Part shown: piece after piece, positions 12,696-19,929 of the stretch
Numbering within the stretch: position 1 is the first letter of the stretch
How the letters are laid out: each line of letters begins with the position of its first letter
Assembly (NCBI GenBank): GCA_046727955.1
Contig: JBKPDO010000002.1
Span: 1 to 19,989 of the forward strand
Reading direction: 5' to 3'
DNA: 19,989 nt
Origin: DASVXQ01 sp046727955
Lineage (GTDB): Bacteria > Actinomycetota > CALGFH01
Program-made: the position numbers and the translations under genes
The notes under the pieces: model-generated
Seen by the model: only the letters and a program-made list of their open reading frames with translations
Database searches by the model: none
Told to the model about the DNA's origin: nothing

Positions 12696-13634
12696 TCAGG
12701 TGCCGCTGGGAGGCTCGGGTGGTGGGAGCTCCTGGGGCCAGGAGGAGGCGCCGGGGTCACTCCCCCAGGTGGAGGGGTGGGAGCGGGCCGAGCGTCCCCC
12801 GTTGCCGCTGCTGCCGCTGGCGCCAGCGCTGGCGGCGGGGTGGTGCGGGCCGGTGGGCGTCCCCCAGGACACCGTGGTGCGGGGCGCGGGGCGGAGCTGC
12901 GCCCAGTGGTCCTCGCCCGCGGCGCGGACCTGCCTGATCGCCAGGCGGGCCGCGAACGCGGTGCCGACCAGCGGCGCCACCACCTCGGGGATCACGATCC
13001 GCGCGAAGCGGGACGGCACCAGCCGCATGACTTGGGCCGTCAGCCGCCGCACCGCCGCCTCGGGCAGCGCGCGCCGCAGCGAGCGGCCACGCACCTTGGT
13101 CCAGCCGCCGGCGGCCTGGACCTCAGAGACCACCCCGCTCACCAGCTCGCGCGGGCCGAGCGCGGGCTGCCCGGCCAGCGCGCCGAGGTCGGCGCGGAGC
13201 TTCGCCTCGAGCACGAACAGCACCAGCACCTCGGCCAGGGCGGTGATGCCGACCGCGCTGAGGGCGGTGCCGCTCGCCGGCGGGGCCGCCGCCGAGACCG
13301 CCGCCAGCGCCTCCTGGGCGGCGAGCGCGCTGCCGATGCCGAGGGCCACGCCCCCCGCGGCGCGCGCCGCCCGGTCGATCAGCCGGCGGGCCACCTCGTC
13401 GTCGGGAAGCCCCGGGTAGCGGGCGCGCAGCTCCTCCAGGGTCGCGGGCCGGACCTGCGCGGCGGCCTCGTCGAGCAGCGGCTGGATCCCGTGACGGAGG
13501 ATGTCGCCGAGGCGGCCGCGGACCAAGTTGATCGCGTCGGTGACCAGCCCGCGGGTGGAGCGCTCGTCCCCGCTCGAGGTGGCGCCCTCCTCGGCCAGCC
13601 GCTCTCCCCAAGGTCGCTCGCTGTCTTGGTCCAT
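12696..13634 (-). CDS. Protein of unknown function with hydrophobic core and disordered tail
   Basis: I do not recognise this 312-residue protein with confidence. Residues 1-85 are charged and helical (GLVTDAINLVRGRLGDILRH). Residues 85-150 are Ala/Gly/Val-rich with weakly hydrophobic runs (GGVALGIGSALAAQEALAAV, VGITALAEVLVLFVLEAKLR). Residues 205-240 (VPSRFARIVIPEVVAPLVGT) contain another apolar helix. The last 65 residues are Pro/Ser/Gly-rich and probably disordered. The middle and late parts recall EcsC-like proteins, but only faintly. ATG at 13634 is a reasonable start; the ribosome site is weak. A structured intergenic element lies immediately upstream. Confidence 0.65.
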   Translation of the reverse strand: MDQDSERPWGERLAEEGATSSGDERSTRGLVTDAINLVRGRLGDILRHGIQPLLDEAAAQVRPATLEELRARYPGLPDDEVARRLIDRAARAAGGVALGIGSALAAQEALAAVSAAAPPASGTALSAVGITALAEVLVLFVLEAKLRADLGALAGQPALGPRELVSGVVSEVQAAGGWTKVRGRSLRRALPEAAVRRLTAQVMRLVPSRFARIVIPEVVAPLVGTAFAARLAIRQVRAAGEDHWAQLRPAPRTTVSWGTPTGPHHPAASAGASGSSGNGGRSARSHPSTWGSDPGASSWPQELPPPEPPSGT

Positions 13635-13673
13635 CGTCTTGCCGCCTTCCCGCTAGTGCCGACCCGAAAACGA

Positions 13674-13749
13674 CTGCCCGGCCGGCGCCGGGCTCCCGTG
13701 GTCACCACCGTGCGCATTCGTATCGCCTTGCGAGGCGCCGGCCGGGCAG
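13674..13749. repeat. 16-base perfect inverted repeat enclosing a 44-base loop
   Basis: CTGCCCGGCCGGCGCC at 13674-13689 is repeated inverted at 13734-13749. The enclosed sequence holds smaller dyads, GTGGTCACCAC and TCGCCTTGCGA. The element lies between the dUTPase stop and the start of the 312-residue gene. It could be a terminator, a small mobile palindromic element or part of a folded RNA. Confidence 0.55.
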
Positions 13750-13755
13750 ACGTCT

Positions 13756-13810
13756 GTAAGGGAGGCACTAAGTCCCGCGACGTAACCGGCCAGCTGCCGG
13801 CGCTCCTTAC
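13756..13810. other. Second folded element beside the inverted repeat
   Basis: GTAAGGGAG (13756-13764) pairs with CTCCTTAC (13803-13810) apart from one bulged G. Inside it CCGGC (13786-13790) pairs with GCCGG (13796-13800) around a five-base loop. It abuts the 16-base inverted repeat. The pairing works on either strand, so the transcribed strand is not known. Confidence 0.35.
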
Positions 13811-13878
13811 CAGCCTATCGGTTCCCGGTCGCAAGGGCGGGCGCCGCCGCTGTGGGGCCAGGTTCGCCCGCGGGGGCG

Positions 13879-14325
13879 CTACCGCCCGGTGGAGCCGAAG
13901 CCGTTCGCCCCACGGGCCAGCGGCTGGGGCAGCTCCTGGACGTCGATGAAGGAGGCGCGGACCACCGGCTGGACCACCAGCTGGGCGATGCGGTCGCCGC
14001 GGCGGACCGTGAAGGGCTCGGCCGGGTCCGTGTTCAGCAGGACCACGCGGACCTCGCCCCGGTAGCCGGCGTCGATCGTCCCGGGCGCATTGACCAGCGT
14101 GACCCCGTGCCGGGCGGCGAGCCCGGAGCGCGGATGCACAAAGGCCGCGAATCCCTCGGGAACCGCGATGGCCACTCCCGTCCCGACCACTGCCCGGCCG
14201 CCCGGCGGCAGCACCGCGTCCTCAGCCGCGCACAGGTCGGCGCCGGCGTCGCCCGCATGCGCGTAGGCCGGCAGGGACTGCCCGGCGTCCAGCCGCCGCA
14301 CCGGCAGGTCCACAGTTTCCACCAC
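13879..14325 (-). CDS. dut: Deoxyuridine 5'-triphosphate nucleotidohydrolase (dUTPase)
   Basis: The 148-residue protein is a standard trimeric dUTPase, which hydrolyses dUTP to dUMP and pyrophosphate, keeping uracil out of DNA and feeding thymidylate synthesis. All five motifs are visible: AGDAGADL at 24-31 (Mg-binding Asp), HPRSGLA at 64-70, GTIDAGYRGEVRVVL at 82-96 with Asp86 as the water-activating residue, RRGDRIAQLVV at 108-118, and the C-terminal RGANGFGSTGR arm. The start is ambiguous: GTG codons lie at 14325, 14322 and 14313 just after GGGAGG; the longest is given. It stands alone, with its own promoter-like region upstream. Confidence 0.95.
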   Translation of the reverse strand: MVETVDLPVRRLDAGQSLPAYAHAGDAGADLCAAEDAVLPPGGRAVVGTGVAIAVPEGFAAFVHPRSGLAARHGVTLVNAPGTIDAGYRGEVRVVLLNTDPAEPFTVRRGDRIAQLVVQPVVRASFIDVQELPQPLARGANGFGSTGR

Positions 14326-14339
14326 GCCTCCCTATAGTC

Positions 14340-14351
14340 TTCATGCATGAA
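14340..14351. promoter_or_regulatory. 12-base palindrome at the dut start
   Basis: TTCATGCATGAA is a perfect palindrome 15 bases before the dut start region. It may be an operator. No known regulator is suggested by the motif. Confidence 0.3.
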
Positions 14352-14436
14352 AGGGCCCCGGACCACGCTTCCCCTCGCGGCCCGAGGCCCATCCTGTCCC
14401 CGCCGGGCGGGCCAGCGGGAAAATTACAGCGATGTG

Positions 14437-14465
14437 ATTCTACACACTGTCGGGGCCGGGTGGAA
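14437..14465 (-). promoter_or_regulatory. Candidate dut promoter
   Basis: On the minus strand TTCCAC (14460-14465) and TAGAAT (14437-14442) are 17 bases apart, in the most AT-rich patch of this region. TGTG-N6-CACA at 14433-14446 overlaps the -10 and could be an operator. The leader to dut would be about 105 bases. Confidence 0.4.
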
Positions 14466-14491
14466 GCATATCCGGGACCTAGAGGTAGATG

Positions 14492-14639
14492 ACCCCACGC
14501 GGCAAGGTCGGGTGCCAAAAGGTGCCCTCAGCTCGGCAACGTGCACCCCACGCGGCAAGGTCAGGTGCCAAAAGGTGCCCTCCGAGCGGCGACGTGCACC
14601 CCACGTGGCAAGGTCGGGCGCACCCCACGCGGCAAGGTC
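14492..14639. repeat. Tandem array of 53-base units with an 18-base core
   Basis: The core ACCCCACGCGGCAAGGTC starts at 14492, 14545, 14598 (one base changed) and 14622. The first two units are 53 bases long and include GGTGCCAAAAGGTGCC; the third is shortened to 24 bases and the fourth keeps only the core. The array fills the gap between the VWA gene stop and the dut promoter. It encodes no plausible protein. Short inverted segments such as ACGTG/CACGT occur at the unit junctions. Confidence 0.8.
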
Positions 14640-14710
14640 ACCGCTGGCGCGGGCGCTGCGCGGCCGCTCTCAGCGCCTATCAGTGGATCAGCGGAGAGAC
14701 GCGGCCGCGG

Positions 14711-16759
14711 TCAGGCCGGGCGGCGGCCGCGGCGGGTCTGCAGGTAGTCGCTGACGACGTAGTCGCCGAGGCGGTCGGTGGCGGGCGAGAACACGCGGCC
14801 GTGGTTGAGGCGCGCCAGCGTCTGCACGAAGCGGACCAGGCGCGGCTCCTCGTCCAGCATGAACACGTTGATGGTGGCGCCCCGCTTGGTCAGCCGCAGC
14901 ACCTCGGCCAGGGTCAGCTCCAGCGTGCGCGGCAGCGGCGGCCACTCGAACCAGGGCACGCCACCGGGTTCCAGGTGGGCGGTCGGCTCACCGTCGGTCA
15001 CCACCAGCACGATCGGCTCCGCCTCCGCGTGGCGGTCCAGGTGGCGGCCGGCGAGCATCAGCGCGTGCTGCAGGTTGGTGCCCTGCACCATGTCCGGCTC
15101 GAGCTCGGCCAGCTGCCCGGCCCGCAGGTCCCGCGCCAGCGCCGAGAAGCCGATGATCTGCAGGGCGTCCTGCGGGTAGCGGGTCGAGATCAGGCTGTTG
15201 AGGGCGAGCGCGGTCGCCTTCGCAGCCGCCCAGGCGTCGCGCAGCACCATCGAGTACGACAGGTCGATCAGCAGGCAGACCGCCGCGGCGGTGCGCCGCT
15301 CCGTCTCGAGCACCTCGAAATCGCCCGCCTCCAGGGCGAGCCGCGGGCGGGTCGCGCCGCCCGGACCAGCGCCCGGACCGCCGCCCGGACCGCCGCCCGG
15401 ACCGCCGCGAGCACCCCCACTCCCGAGCCCGGCCGCCCGCGCCAGCTCCGGTCCCTGACGCAGGACCGCGTTGCGTAGCGTGCCGACCACGTCGAGCGGC
15501 TGCTCGTCGCCGAAATGCCAGGGCCGGGTCGCACCGGTCAGCTCGCCGGCGAGGCCGGCGCCCTCGGTGTCGTGGTCGCCGCGGTCGCGCGCCTCCAGGT
15601 GCCGGAAGATCCGCCGCAGTGCGGTGGCGCCGATGCGCCGGATCGCCTTGGGCGTGAGCTTGAGCCGGCCGCGGTCGCGGGTGAGGTAGCCCTGCTCGGT
15701 CAGCTCGCGCTCGAGCGCGCGCAGGGCGTCCAGGTCCTCGACCGAGCGCCGGCCGAGCGCCCGCTCGAGCGCCTCCACGTCCACATCGTCCAGCGAGGCG
15801 CCCGGGTAGTCCTGCGCCAGCGTCGCCTCCAGCGACTCCAGGTCTGCCAGCTCCTCCAGGGCGGTGGTGGCGTCGCCCAGCCCGAGCGGCTGCTGGCCGC
15901 CGATCGCCGCGCGCTCGCCCCAGGGCAGGTCCGGCCGCCGCTGCCGCAGCGCCTGCCCGAGCCGGTCCAGCTCGTACTCGAGCCCGAGGTCGCCGAGCAC
16001 CGACTGCGTCAGCGAGGCCAGCTCGGCGCGCTGCTCCGGCGACAGCGAGCTCATCAGCCGGCTGGCCGCGGCCGCCCGCCGCGCCAGCGAGTCGATCAGC
16101 TCGTCGAGGTTGCGCGGGTTCTCCGGGAAGAAGTCCCCGTACTGGCGCATGAACTCGTCGAAGCGCGCCTGTGTATCCTCGCCACGGGCGTCGGCGTCCA
16201 TCAGCTCGTTCAGCGCGCCGAGCATGTCCTTGAACCGCTGCATCTGCTGCGGGTCGGCGTTGGCGAGCGCGTTTCGCATGCCGCGGAACTGGGTGTCGAG
16301 CACCTCGCGCCGCAGCAGGTCGCGGATCTGCTCATAGGTGGCGGCGGCCTCTGGAGAGCGCCACTGGTAATCGGCGAGCTGGCGCACCGCCCGGGCGGTG
16401 TCGCCGGGCAGCTGGTCCAGCTCGGCCTCGGCCATCCGGGCGGCGTCGGACGGGTCGGGGAACAGCGCCCGCCGCTCCTGCTCGACCGCCTGGTCGAGCA
16501 GCTCGCGCACGCGCTCGAGGACGCCGCCGAGCCGGCCGCGCTCGCGCAGCTCCTGGCGGCGCTCTCGGGCGCGGCGCAGCAGGTCGCGCAGACCCCGCAT
16601 GCCCGGCATGCCCTGCCGCAGCAGCGAGGACAGGGCCTCGGCGGGCCGCTCCCCCGACAGCACCCGCTCACCGATGCGGTCGAGCGCCTCGCGCAGGTCG
16701 AACGGTGGCTCGAGCGGGTCGGGCCCGCCCTGCCACGGCCCATACCTGGAGCGACTCAT
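14711..16759 (-). CDS. VWA-domain protein paired with a MoxR-type ATPase (chelatase D-subunit-like)
   Basis: The 682-residue product opens MSRSRYGPWQGGPDPLEPP, has a long charged helical region (about 20-440), a Gly-rich linker (about 445-468) and a C-terminal von Willebrand A domain. The MIDAS motif is intact: Asp499-x-Ser-x-Ser in LLIDLSYSM, Thr561 in QGTNLQHAL and Asp589 in VVTDGEPTAH. Proteins of this design act with an adjacent AAA ATPase, as in magnesium chelatase I/D or MoxR/CoxE pairs, to remodel or load metal into targets; the target is unknown. The ATG at 16759 fits the family N-terminus but lacks a ribosome site. GTG codons at the 15-base repeats just upstream are alternatives, one preceded by GAGGGGG. 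Confidence 0.85.
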   Translation of the reverse strand: MSRSRYGPWQGGPDPLEPPFDLREALDRIGERVLSGERPAEALSSLLRQGMPGMRGLRDLLRRARERRQELRERGRLGGVLERVRELLDQAVEQERRALFPDPSDAARMAEAELDQLPGDTARAVRQLADYQWRSPEAAATYEQIRDLLRREVLDTQFRGMRNALANADPQQMQRFKDMLGALNELMDADARGEDTQARFDEFMRQYGDFFPENPRNLDELIDSLARRAAAASRLMSSLSPEQRAELASLTQSVLGDLGLEYELDRLGQALRQRRPDLPWGERAAIGGQQPLGLGDATTALEELADLESLEATLAQDYPGASLDDVDVEALERALGRRSVEDLDALRALERELTEQGYLTRDRGRLKLTPKAIRRIGATALRRIFRHLEARDRGDHDTEGAGLAGELTGATRPWHFGDEQPLDVVGTLRNAVLRQGPELARAAGLGSGGARGGPGGGPGGGPGAGPGGATRPRLALEAGDFEVLETERRTAAAVCLLIDLSYSMVLRDAWAAAKATALALNSLISTRYPQDALQIIGFSALARDLRAGQLAELEPDMVQGTNLQHALMLAGRHLDRHAEAEPIVLVVTDGEPTAHLEPGGVPWFEWPPLPRTLELTLAEVLRLTKRGATINVFMLDEEPRLVRFVQTLARLNHGRVFSPATDRLGDYVVSDYLQTRRGRRPA

Positions 16760-16767
16760 CGGGGCTC

Positions 16768-16867
16768 GACCCACCGGGACCCGACCCACCGGGACCCGAC
16801 CCACCGGGGCACCCCCTCGGGGTTCCCCGGACCCCTCCGGCCCTCGGGGTTCCCCGGACCCCTCCGT
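16768..16867. repeat. Two tandem repeat arrays between the AAA and VWA genes
   Basis: A 15-base unit, GACCCACCGGGACCC, occurs three times (16768-16812, last copy altered). A 27-base unit containing CGGGGTTCCCCG occurs twice (16814-16840 and 16841-16867), each able to form a small hairpin. They fill the 118-base intercistronic gap almost entirely. Confidence 0.75.
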
Positions 16868-16877
16868 GACCGGGACG

Positions 16878-18299
16878 TCATCGCCCGTACACCGCCCGTC
16901 CGGGCAGCTCCTCCTTGCCGAGCCGCTTGCCCAGGTGGAGGCCCTCCATGGCGAACTCCAGCGCGGCGGCGGCGAGCCCCGGCGTCTCCGTCTCGGCGTC
17001 GCCGAGCCGGCGCAGCAGCTGCGCCAGCCCCGCCACCGGTCCGATGCGCTGCAGCAGCTCCGGCGCGGAGACCAGCTCGCCGCTCTCGACCGTGGCGCCC
17101 TCGTCGAAGCGGCGCAGCACACCGGAGAGGTCCTGGCCCGCCAGCCGCGCGCGGAAGGTCTCCGCCACCGCCCGCTTCAGCAGGTGCTTGAGCAGGTCCA
17201 GCTCGCGGCCCTCCTCGAGCTCGTCGAACTCGACCTTGCCGAGCGCGGTGGGCACCACGGCGGGCAGGTCGACCACCCGCACCACCGGCACCGACTCACC
17301 GGTGACCGCGGCGCGGCGCACCGCCGAGGCGGCGGCGGTCTCGGCCGCCGCGATGCCGAAACGGGCCGACACGCCAGAGCGGGCGTCGATCTGCGGCGCC
17401 TCGCGCACGGCGCGGGTGAAACGGGCGATGATCTCGACCACGTGGTCGGGAACGACCGGCTCGCCGAGCGGCCCGCCCCGCCAGCGCAGCACCGCCTCCT
17501 GGCGGACCAGGGCGACCTCGTCGTCCAGGCGCAGCGGGTAGTGGGTGCGGATCTCGGCGCCGAAACGGTCCTTCAGCGGGGTGATGATGCGGCCGCGGTT
17601 GGTGTAGTCCTCCGGGTTGGCGCTGGCCACCAGCAGCAGGTCCAGTGGCAGGCGGAGCTGGTAGCCGCGCACCTGGATGTCGCGCTCCTCCAGCACGTTG
17701 AGCAGCGCGACCTGGATGCGCTCGGCCAGGTCGGGCAGCTCGTTGACGCTGAAGACGCCGCGGTTGGTGCGCGGCACCAGGCCGTAATGCACCGTCTCGG
17801 GGTCGCCGAGAGTGCGGCCCTCCGCCACCTTGATCGGGTCGACGTCGCCGATCAGGTCGCCGACGCTCGTGTCCGGCGTCGCCAGCTTCTCGCCGTAGCG
17901 CTCCGAGCGGTGCCGCCAGACGACCGGCAGGTCGTCGCCCTGCTCGGCCAGCCGGCGCCGGCACGATACGCAGATCGGCGCGTAGGGATGGTCGTTGATC
18001 TCGCAGCCGGCCACGGCCGGGGTCCACTCGTCGAGCAGGTGCGTGAGCGAGCGGATCAGCCGCGTCTTGCCCTGTCCCCGCTCGCCCAGCAGCACCACGT
18101 CGTGGCCGGCGAGCAGGGCCCGCTCCAGCTCGGGCAGCACGGTCTCGTCGAAGCCCACGATGCCGGGGAAGCGCTCTCCACCGGATGCGAGCCTCTCCAG
18201 GAGGTTGTCACGGATCTCTTGCTTGACGTCCTTGTACTGATGCCCGGAGGCGCGTAGCTCGCCCAAGGTGGTCTGGGCGGGCGCCGCAGGAGTGGTCAT
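16878..18299 (-). CDS. MoxR/magnesium-chelatase-type AAA+ ATPase
   Basis: The 473-residue protein has Walker A LGERGQGKTR (72-79), a Walker-B-like GVFSVNELPDLAERIQV near 181, and the sensor region ASANPEDYTNRGRIITPLKD typical of chelatase I subunits. Before Walker B it has AGCEINDHPYAPICVSC, placing Cys99, Cys110 and Cys113 as a possible metal or redox cluster; this stretch with EKLATPDTSVGDLIGDVDPI is usual in this actinobacterial branch. Such ATPases form hexamers that work with VWA partners, here encoded 118 bases downstream. The ATG at 18299 has GAGGGAG four bases upstream. The branch is not the BchI or CobS enzyme itself, since the cofactor pathway genes are absent. Cellular target unknown. 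Confidence 0.88.
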   Translation of the reverse strand: MTTPAAPAQTTLGELRASGHQYKDVKQEIRDNLLERLASGGERFPGIVGFDETVLPELERALLAGHDVVLLGERGQGKTRLIRSLTHLLDEWTPAVAGCEINDHPYAPICVSCRRRLAEQGDDLPVVWRHRSERYGEKLATPDTSVGDLIGDVDPIKVAEGRTLGDPETVHYGLVPRTNRGVFSVNELPDLAERIQVALLNVLEERDIQVRGYQLRLPLDLLLVASANPEDYTNRGRIITPLKDRFGAEIRTHYPLRLDDEVALVRQEAVLRWRGGPLGEPVVPDHVVEIIARFTRAVREAPQIDARSGVSARFGIAAAETAAASAVRRAAVTGESVPVVRVVDLPAVVPTALGKVEFDELEEGRELDLLKHLLKRAVAETFRARLAGQDLSGVLRRFDEGATVESGELVSAPELLQRIGPVAGLAQLLRRLGDAETETPGLAAAALEFAMEGLHLGKRLGKEELPGRAVYGR

Positions 18300-18387
18300 C
18301 GGCTCCCTCGCTCGTTAGTCATCGGCGCGGTCCGCAAGCCACCCTGCGCCGAGCCGGCGGTCGATGGCAAGGGGACCGTCATCCACC

Positions 18388-18579
18388 CTACGACCGATTC
18401 CCCCGAAGCGCTTCCGCAAGCAGCCGCGCGGCAAGCGCCAGCTGCACCAGGCCGATGACCGCCCACACCGGCTGGTCGGTCATGAAGCTGCCCTTGACCA
18501 CCCCGATGCCCTGGAGGAACCAGAGCAGTCCCACCAGCGCGAGGACCGCCCCGACGACGGTCACCCAGCGCCTGCGCAC
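18388..18579 (-). CDS. Small two-helix membrane protein
   Basis: The 63-residue product starts VRRRWVTVVGAVLALVGLLW, has a short loop FLQGIGVVKGSFMTDQP and a second helix VWAVIGLVQLALAARLLAEA before a basic end. Both helices are short and hydrophobic, with the basic termini likely cytoplasmic. I believe this is a conserved small actinobacterial membrane protein of unknown function. The GTG at 18579 is chosen because AAGGGG lies seven bases upstream; a TTG at 18597 is the alternative. It follows the exonuclease gene closely and may be cotranscribed with it. Confidence 0.7.
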   Translation of the reverse strand: MRRRWVTVVGAVLALVGLLWFLQGIGVVKGSFMTDQPVWAVIGLVQLALAARLLAEALRGNRS

Positions 18580-18619
18580 CCCTTGACCCCTTCGCAACTT
18601 GGGGCTCCTCCCTGAATGT

Positions 18620-19648
18620 CTAGACCGGCTCCGGGCCGAGCCGCCAGGCGGCTCGGCCGAGCAGCGCGAACGCCCCGCGGAGGCGGCCGGTCAGCTCCTC
18701 CAGGTCGCGCTCGGCGAGCGTCTCCGTCACGACGCGCCGGTCCAGCTGCCGGCCGCAGGCGGCCAGGTCGAGCGCCACGTCGGTGCGGATCGCCATCAGC
18801 TCGCGGTTCAGCTCGTAGGTGTCGCGCTGGGTGACCAACGCCTCGGCCACCCAGGAGCCGAGCAGCTGGGCCACGCCGGCGGGGTCCGCCAGCGCGGCCT
18901 GCACGTCCGGGTAGGCGGCGAGCAGCCTGGCCGCCGTCACCGCGCCGACGCCCCGCACGCCCGGCAGGCAGTCGCTCGAGTCGCCGCGCAGGGCGGCGAA
19001 CTCCAGGTACTGCTCCGGCCCCACCCCGTAGCGGGCCCGCAGCCAGCTCGGCGAGACCTGCTCCAGGCGCCCGCCCGGCACCAGCAGCAGCACCCGCACG
19101 GTCGGCCGCACCAGGGCGAAGGCGTCCTGGTCGCCGGTGGCAAGGGTGGCCGCGACCATCCGACTGGAGGCCAGCGCCGCGGCCGAGCCGAGCACGTCGT
19201 CGGCCTCCAGCCCGTCCGGCACCACGACGCAGAACCCGAGCTCGCGCAGCAGGTCTGGCAGCTCGTCGAGCAGCTCGACCAGTTCGTCTGGCTTGGGCGG
19301 GCGGGCTGCTTTGTAGGCGGCGTGGCGCTCGCGGCGCAGGCTGCGGATGGGGTCGTCGAAGCCGACCACGCAGGCGGTCGGCCGTGCCTCCACGGCGATC
19401 TTCGCCAGCATGGCGAGCACCCGCCCGGCCGCCGCGCCCGGCTCGCCGTCGACGCCGCCGACCGCGTGGAAGGCGCGGTGCACCAGACCGTTGCCGTCGA
19501 TCGCGAGCAGCACGGGCCCAGGCCGGCTCGGCGCCCGGCCCGCCCTCCGGCGGCGCTGCCTGGACGGCTGGCCGTTGCCCGCGGCAGGTCCCGCCTCCTC
19601 GGGGAGGGGGAACAGGCGCAGGTCCCCGGGCACACTGGTCGGCGGCAT
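18620..19648 (-). CDS. 5'-3' exonuclease / flap-endonuclease-like protein
   Basis: The 342-residue product matches the N-terminal nuclease domain of DNA polymerase I as a stand-alone protein. It has VLLAIDGNGLVHRAF (Asp51), VVGFDDPIRSLRRERHAAYK with Asp99/Asp100, GLEADDVLGSAA (Glu148, Asp150, Asp151), LATGDQDAF (Asp173, Asp175) and RGDSSDCLPGVRGVGAVTAA (Asp223, Asp226 plus the helix-three-turn-helix). It should remove RNA primers and cleave 5' flaps using two metal ions. The first 45 residues are Pro/Arg-rich and unlike the family. The ATG at 19648 is given; a GTG at 19513 would remove this extension but has no ribosome site. Longer upstream frames were rejected. Confidence 0.9.
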   Translation of the reverse strand: MPPTSVPGDLRLFPLPEEAGPAAGNGQPSRQRRRRAGRAPSRPGPVLLAIDGNGLVHRAFHAVGGVDGEPGAAAGRVLAMLAKIAVEARPTACVVGFDDPIRSLRRERHAAYKAARPPKPDELVELLDELPDLLRELGFCVVVPDGLEADDVLGSAAALASSRMVAATLATGDQDAFALVRPTVRVLLLVPGGRLEQVSPSWLRARYGVGPEQYLEFAALRGDSSDCLPGVRGVGAVTAARLLAAYPDVQAALADPAGVAQLLGSWVAEALVTQRDTYELNRELMAIRTDVALDLAACGRQLDRRVVTETLAERDLEELTGRLRGAFALLGRAAWRLGPEPV

Positions 19649-19745
19649 GGCGACACGATCTCTGCTGGCTGCGGCTTTCGCAAGAGCGAGATTGGTAGAA
19701 TTCTCCCCACTATAGCGAGGCTGTGACCAAGGAGGTCCCTCCCCC
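19649..19745. promoter_or_regulatory. Divergent promoter region
   Basis: The gap between the leftward exonuclease and the rightward signal-peptide ORF holds the AT-richer patch around 19694-19716 (TAGAATTC and ACTATAG), likely with -10 elements on one or both strands. No -35 with good spacing was found. Confidence 0.35.
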
Positions 19746-19844
19746 GTGAGGGCGCGAGCTCGTCTGCTCCTGCTGGCCGCAGTCCTTGCCGCCACAGCGA
19801 CCGCCGTCATCCCCTGGGCGCGCGCCCAGACGGGATCACGGTAA
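19746..19844 (+). CDS. Signal-peptide-like 32-residue ORF (small peptide or broken secreted protein)
   Basis: GTG at 19746 is preceded by a near-perfect ribosome site, AAGGAGGT, nine bases upstream. The product starts VRARARLLLLAAVLAATATA and ends VIPWARAQTGSR, which is a textbook Sec signal peptide with a basic start, a Leu/Ala core and an A-R-A cleavage-type end. The TAA comes just after the predicted cleavage site, so almost nothing would be exported. Either a frameshift or stop has cut a secreted protein, or the short peptide is itself the product. The downstream 145 bases contain long G and C runs and no clear continuation of the frame. Confidence 0.5.
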   Translation: MRARARLLLLAAVLAATATAVIPWARAQTGSR

Positions 19845-19896
19845 GGCCCACCGGGAAGGCGTGGGGGATCAGCGTGAGGCCGGCACACGCGCTCTT

Positions 19897-19929
19897 GGGG
19901 GGCCGTGGGGGGGGGGGAGGACCCCCCCC
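19897..19929. repeat. Long G-run and C-run dyad
   Basis: Six Gs at 19897-19902, eleven Gs at 19907-19917 and eight Cs at 19922-19929 can form a very stable hairpin, and the G-runs could form a G-quadruplex. A further run of eight Gs lies near 19966-19973. It may end a transcript, or reflect sequencing or assembly difficulty at the window end. Confidence 0.5.

Noticed and set aside
14347..14754. Rightward ORFs across the 53-base repeats
   Set aside because: They encode only repeat-derived Arg/Ala/Pro-rich sequence with no family signal.
14711..17122. 803-residue version of the VWA protein
   Set aside because: The added 121 residues overlap the AAA gene in another frame and contain the tandem repeats; the family N-terminus begins at 16759.
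16878..18299. AAA gene as magnesium or cobalt chelatase subunit proper
   Set aside because: No chlorophyll or cobalamin ring-insertion genes are adjacent; CobT in this window is the lower-ligand transferase and not the chelatase CobT. The sequence fits the general MoxR-like branch.
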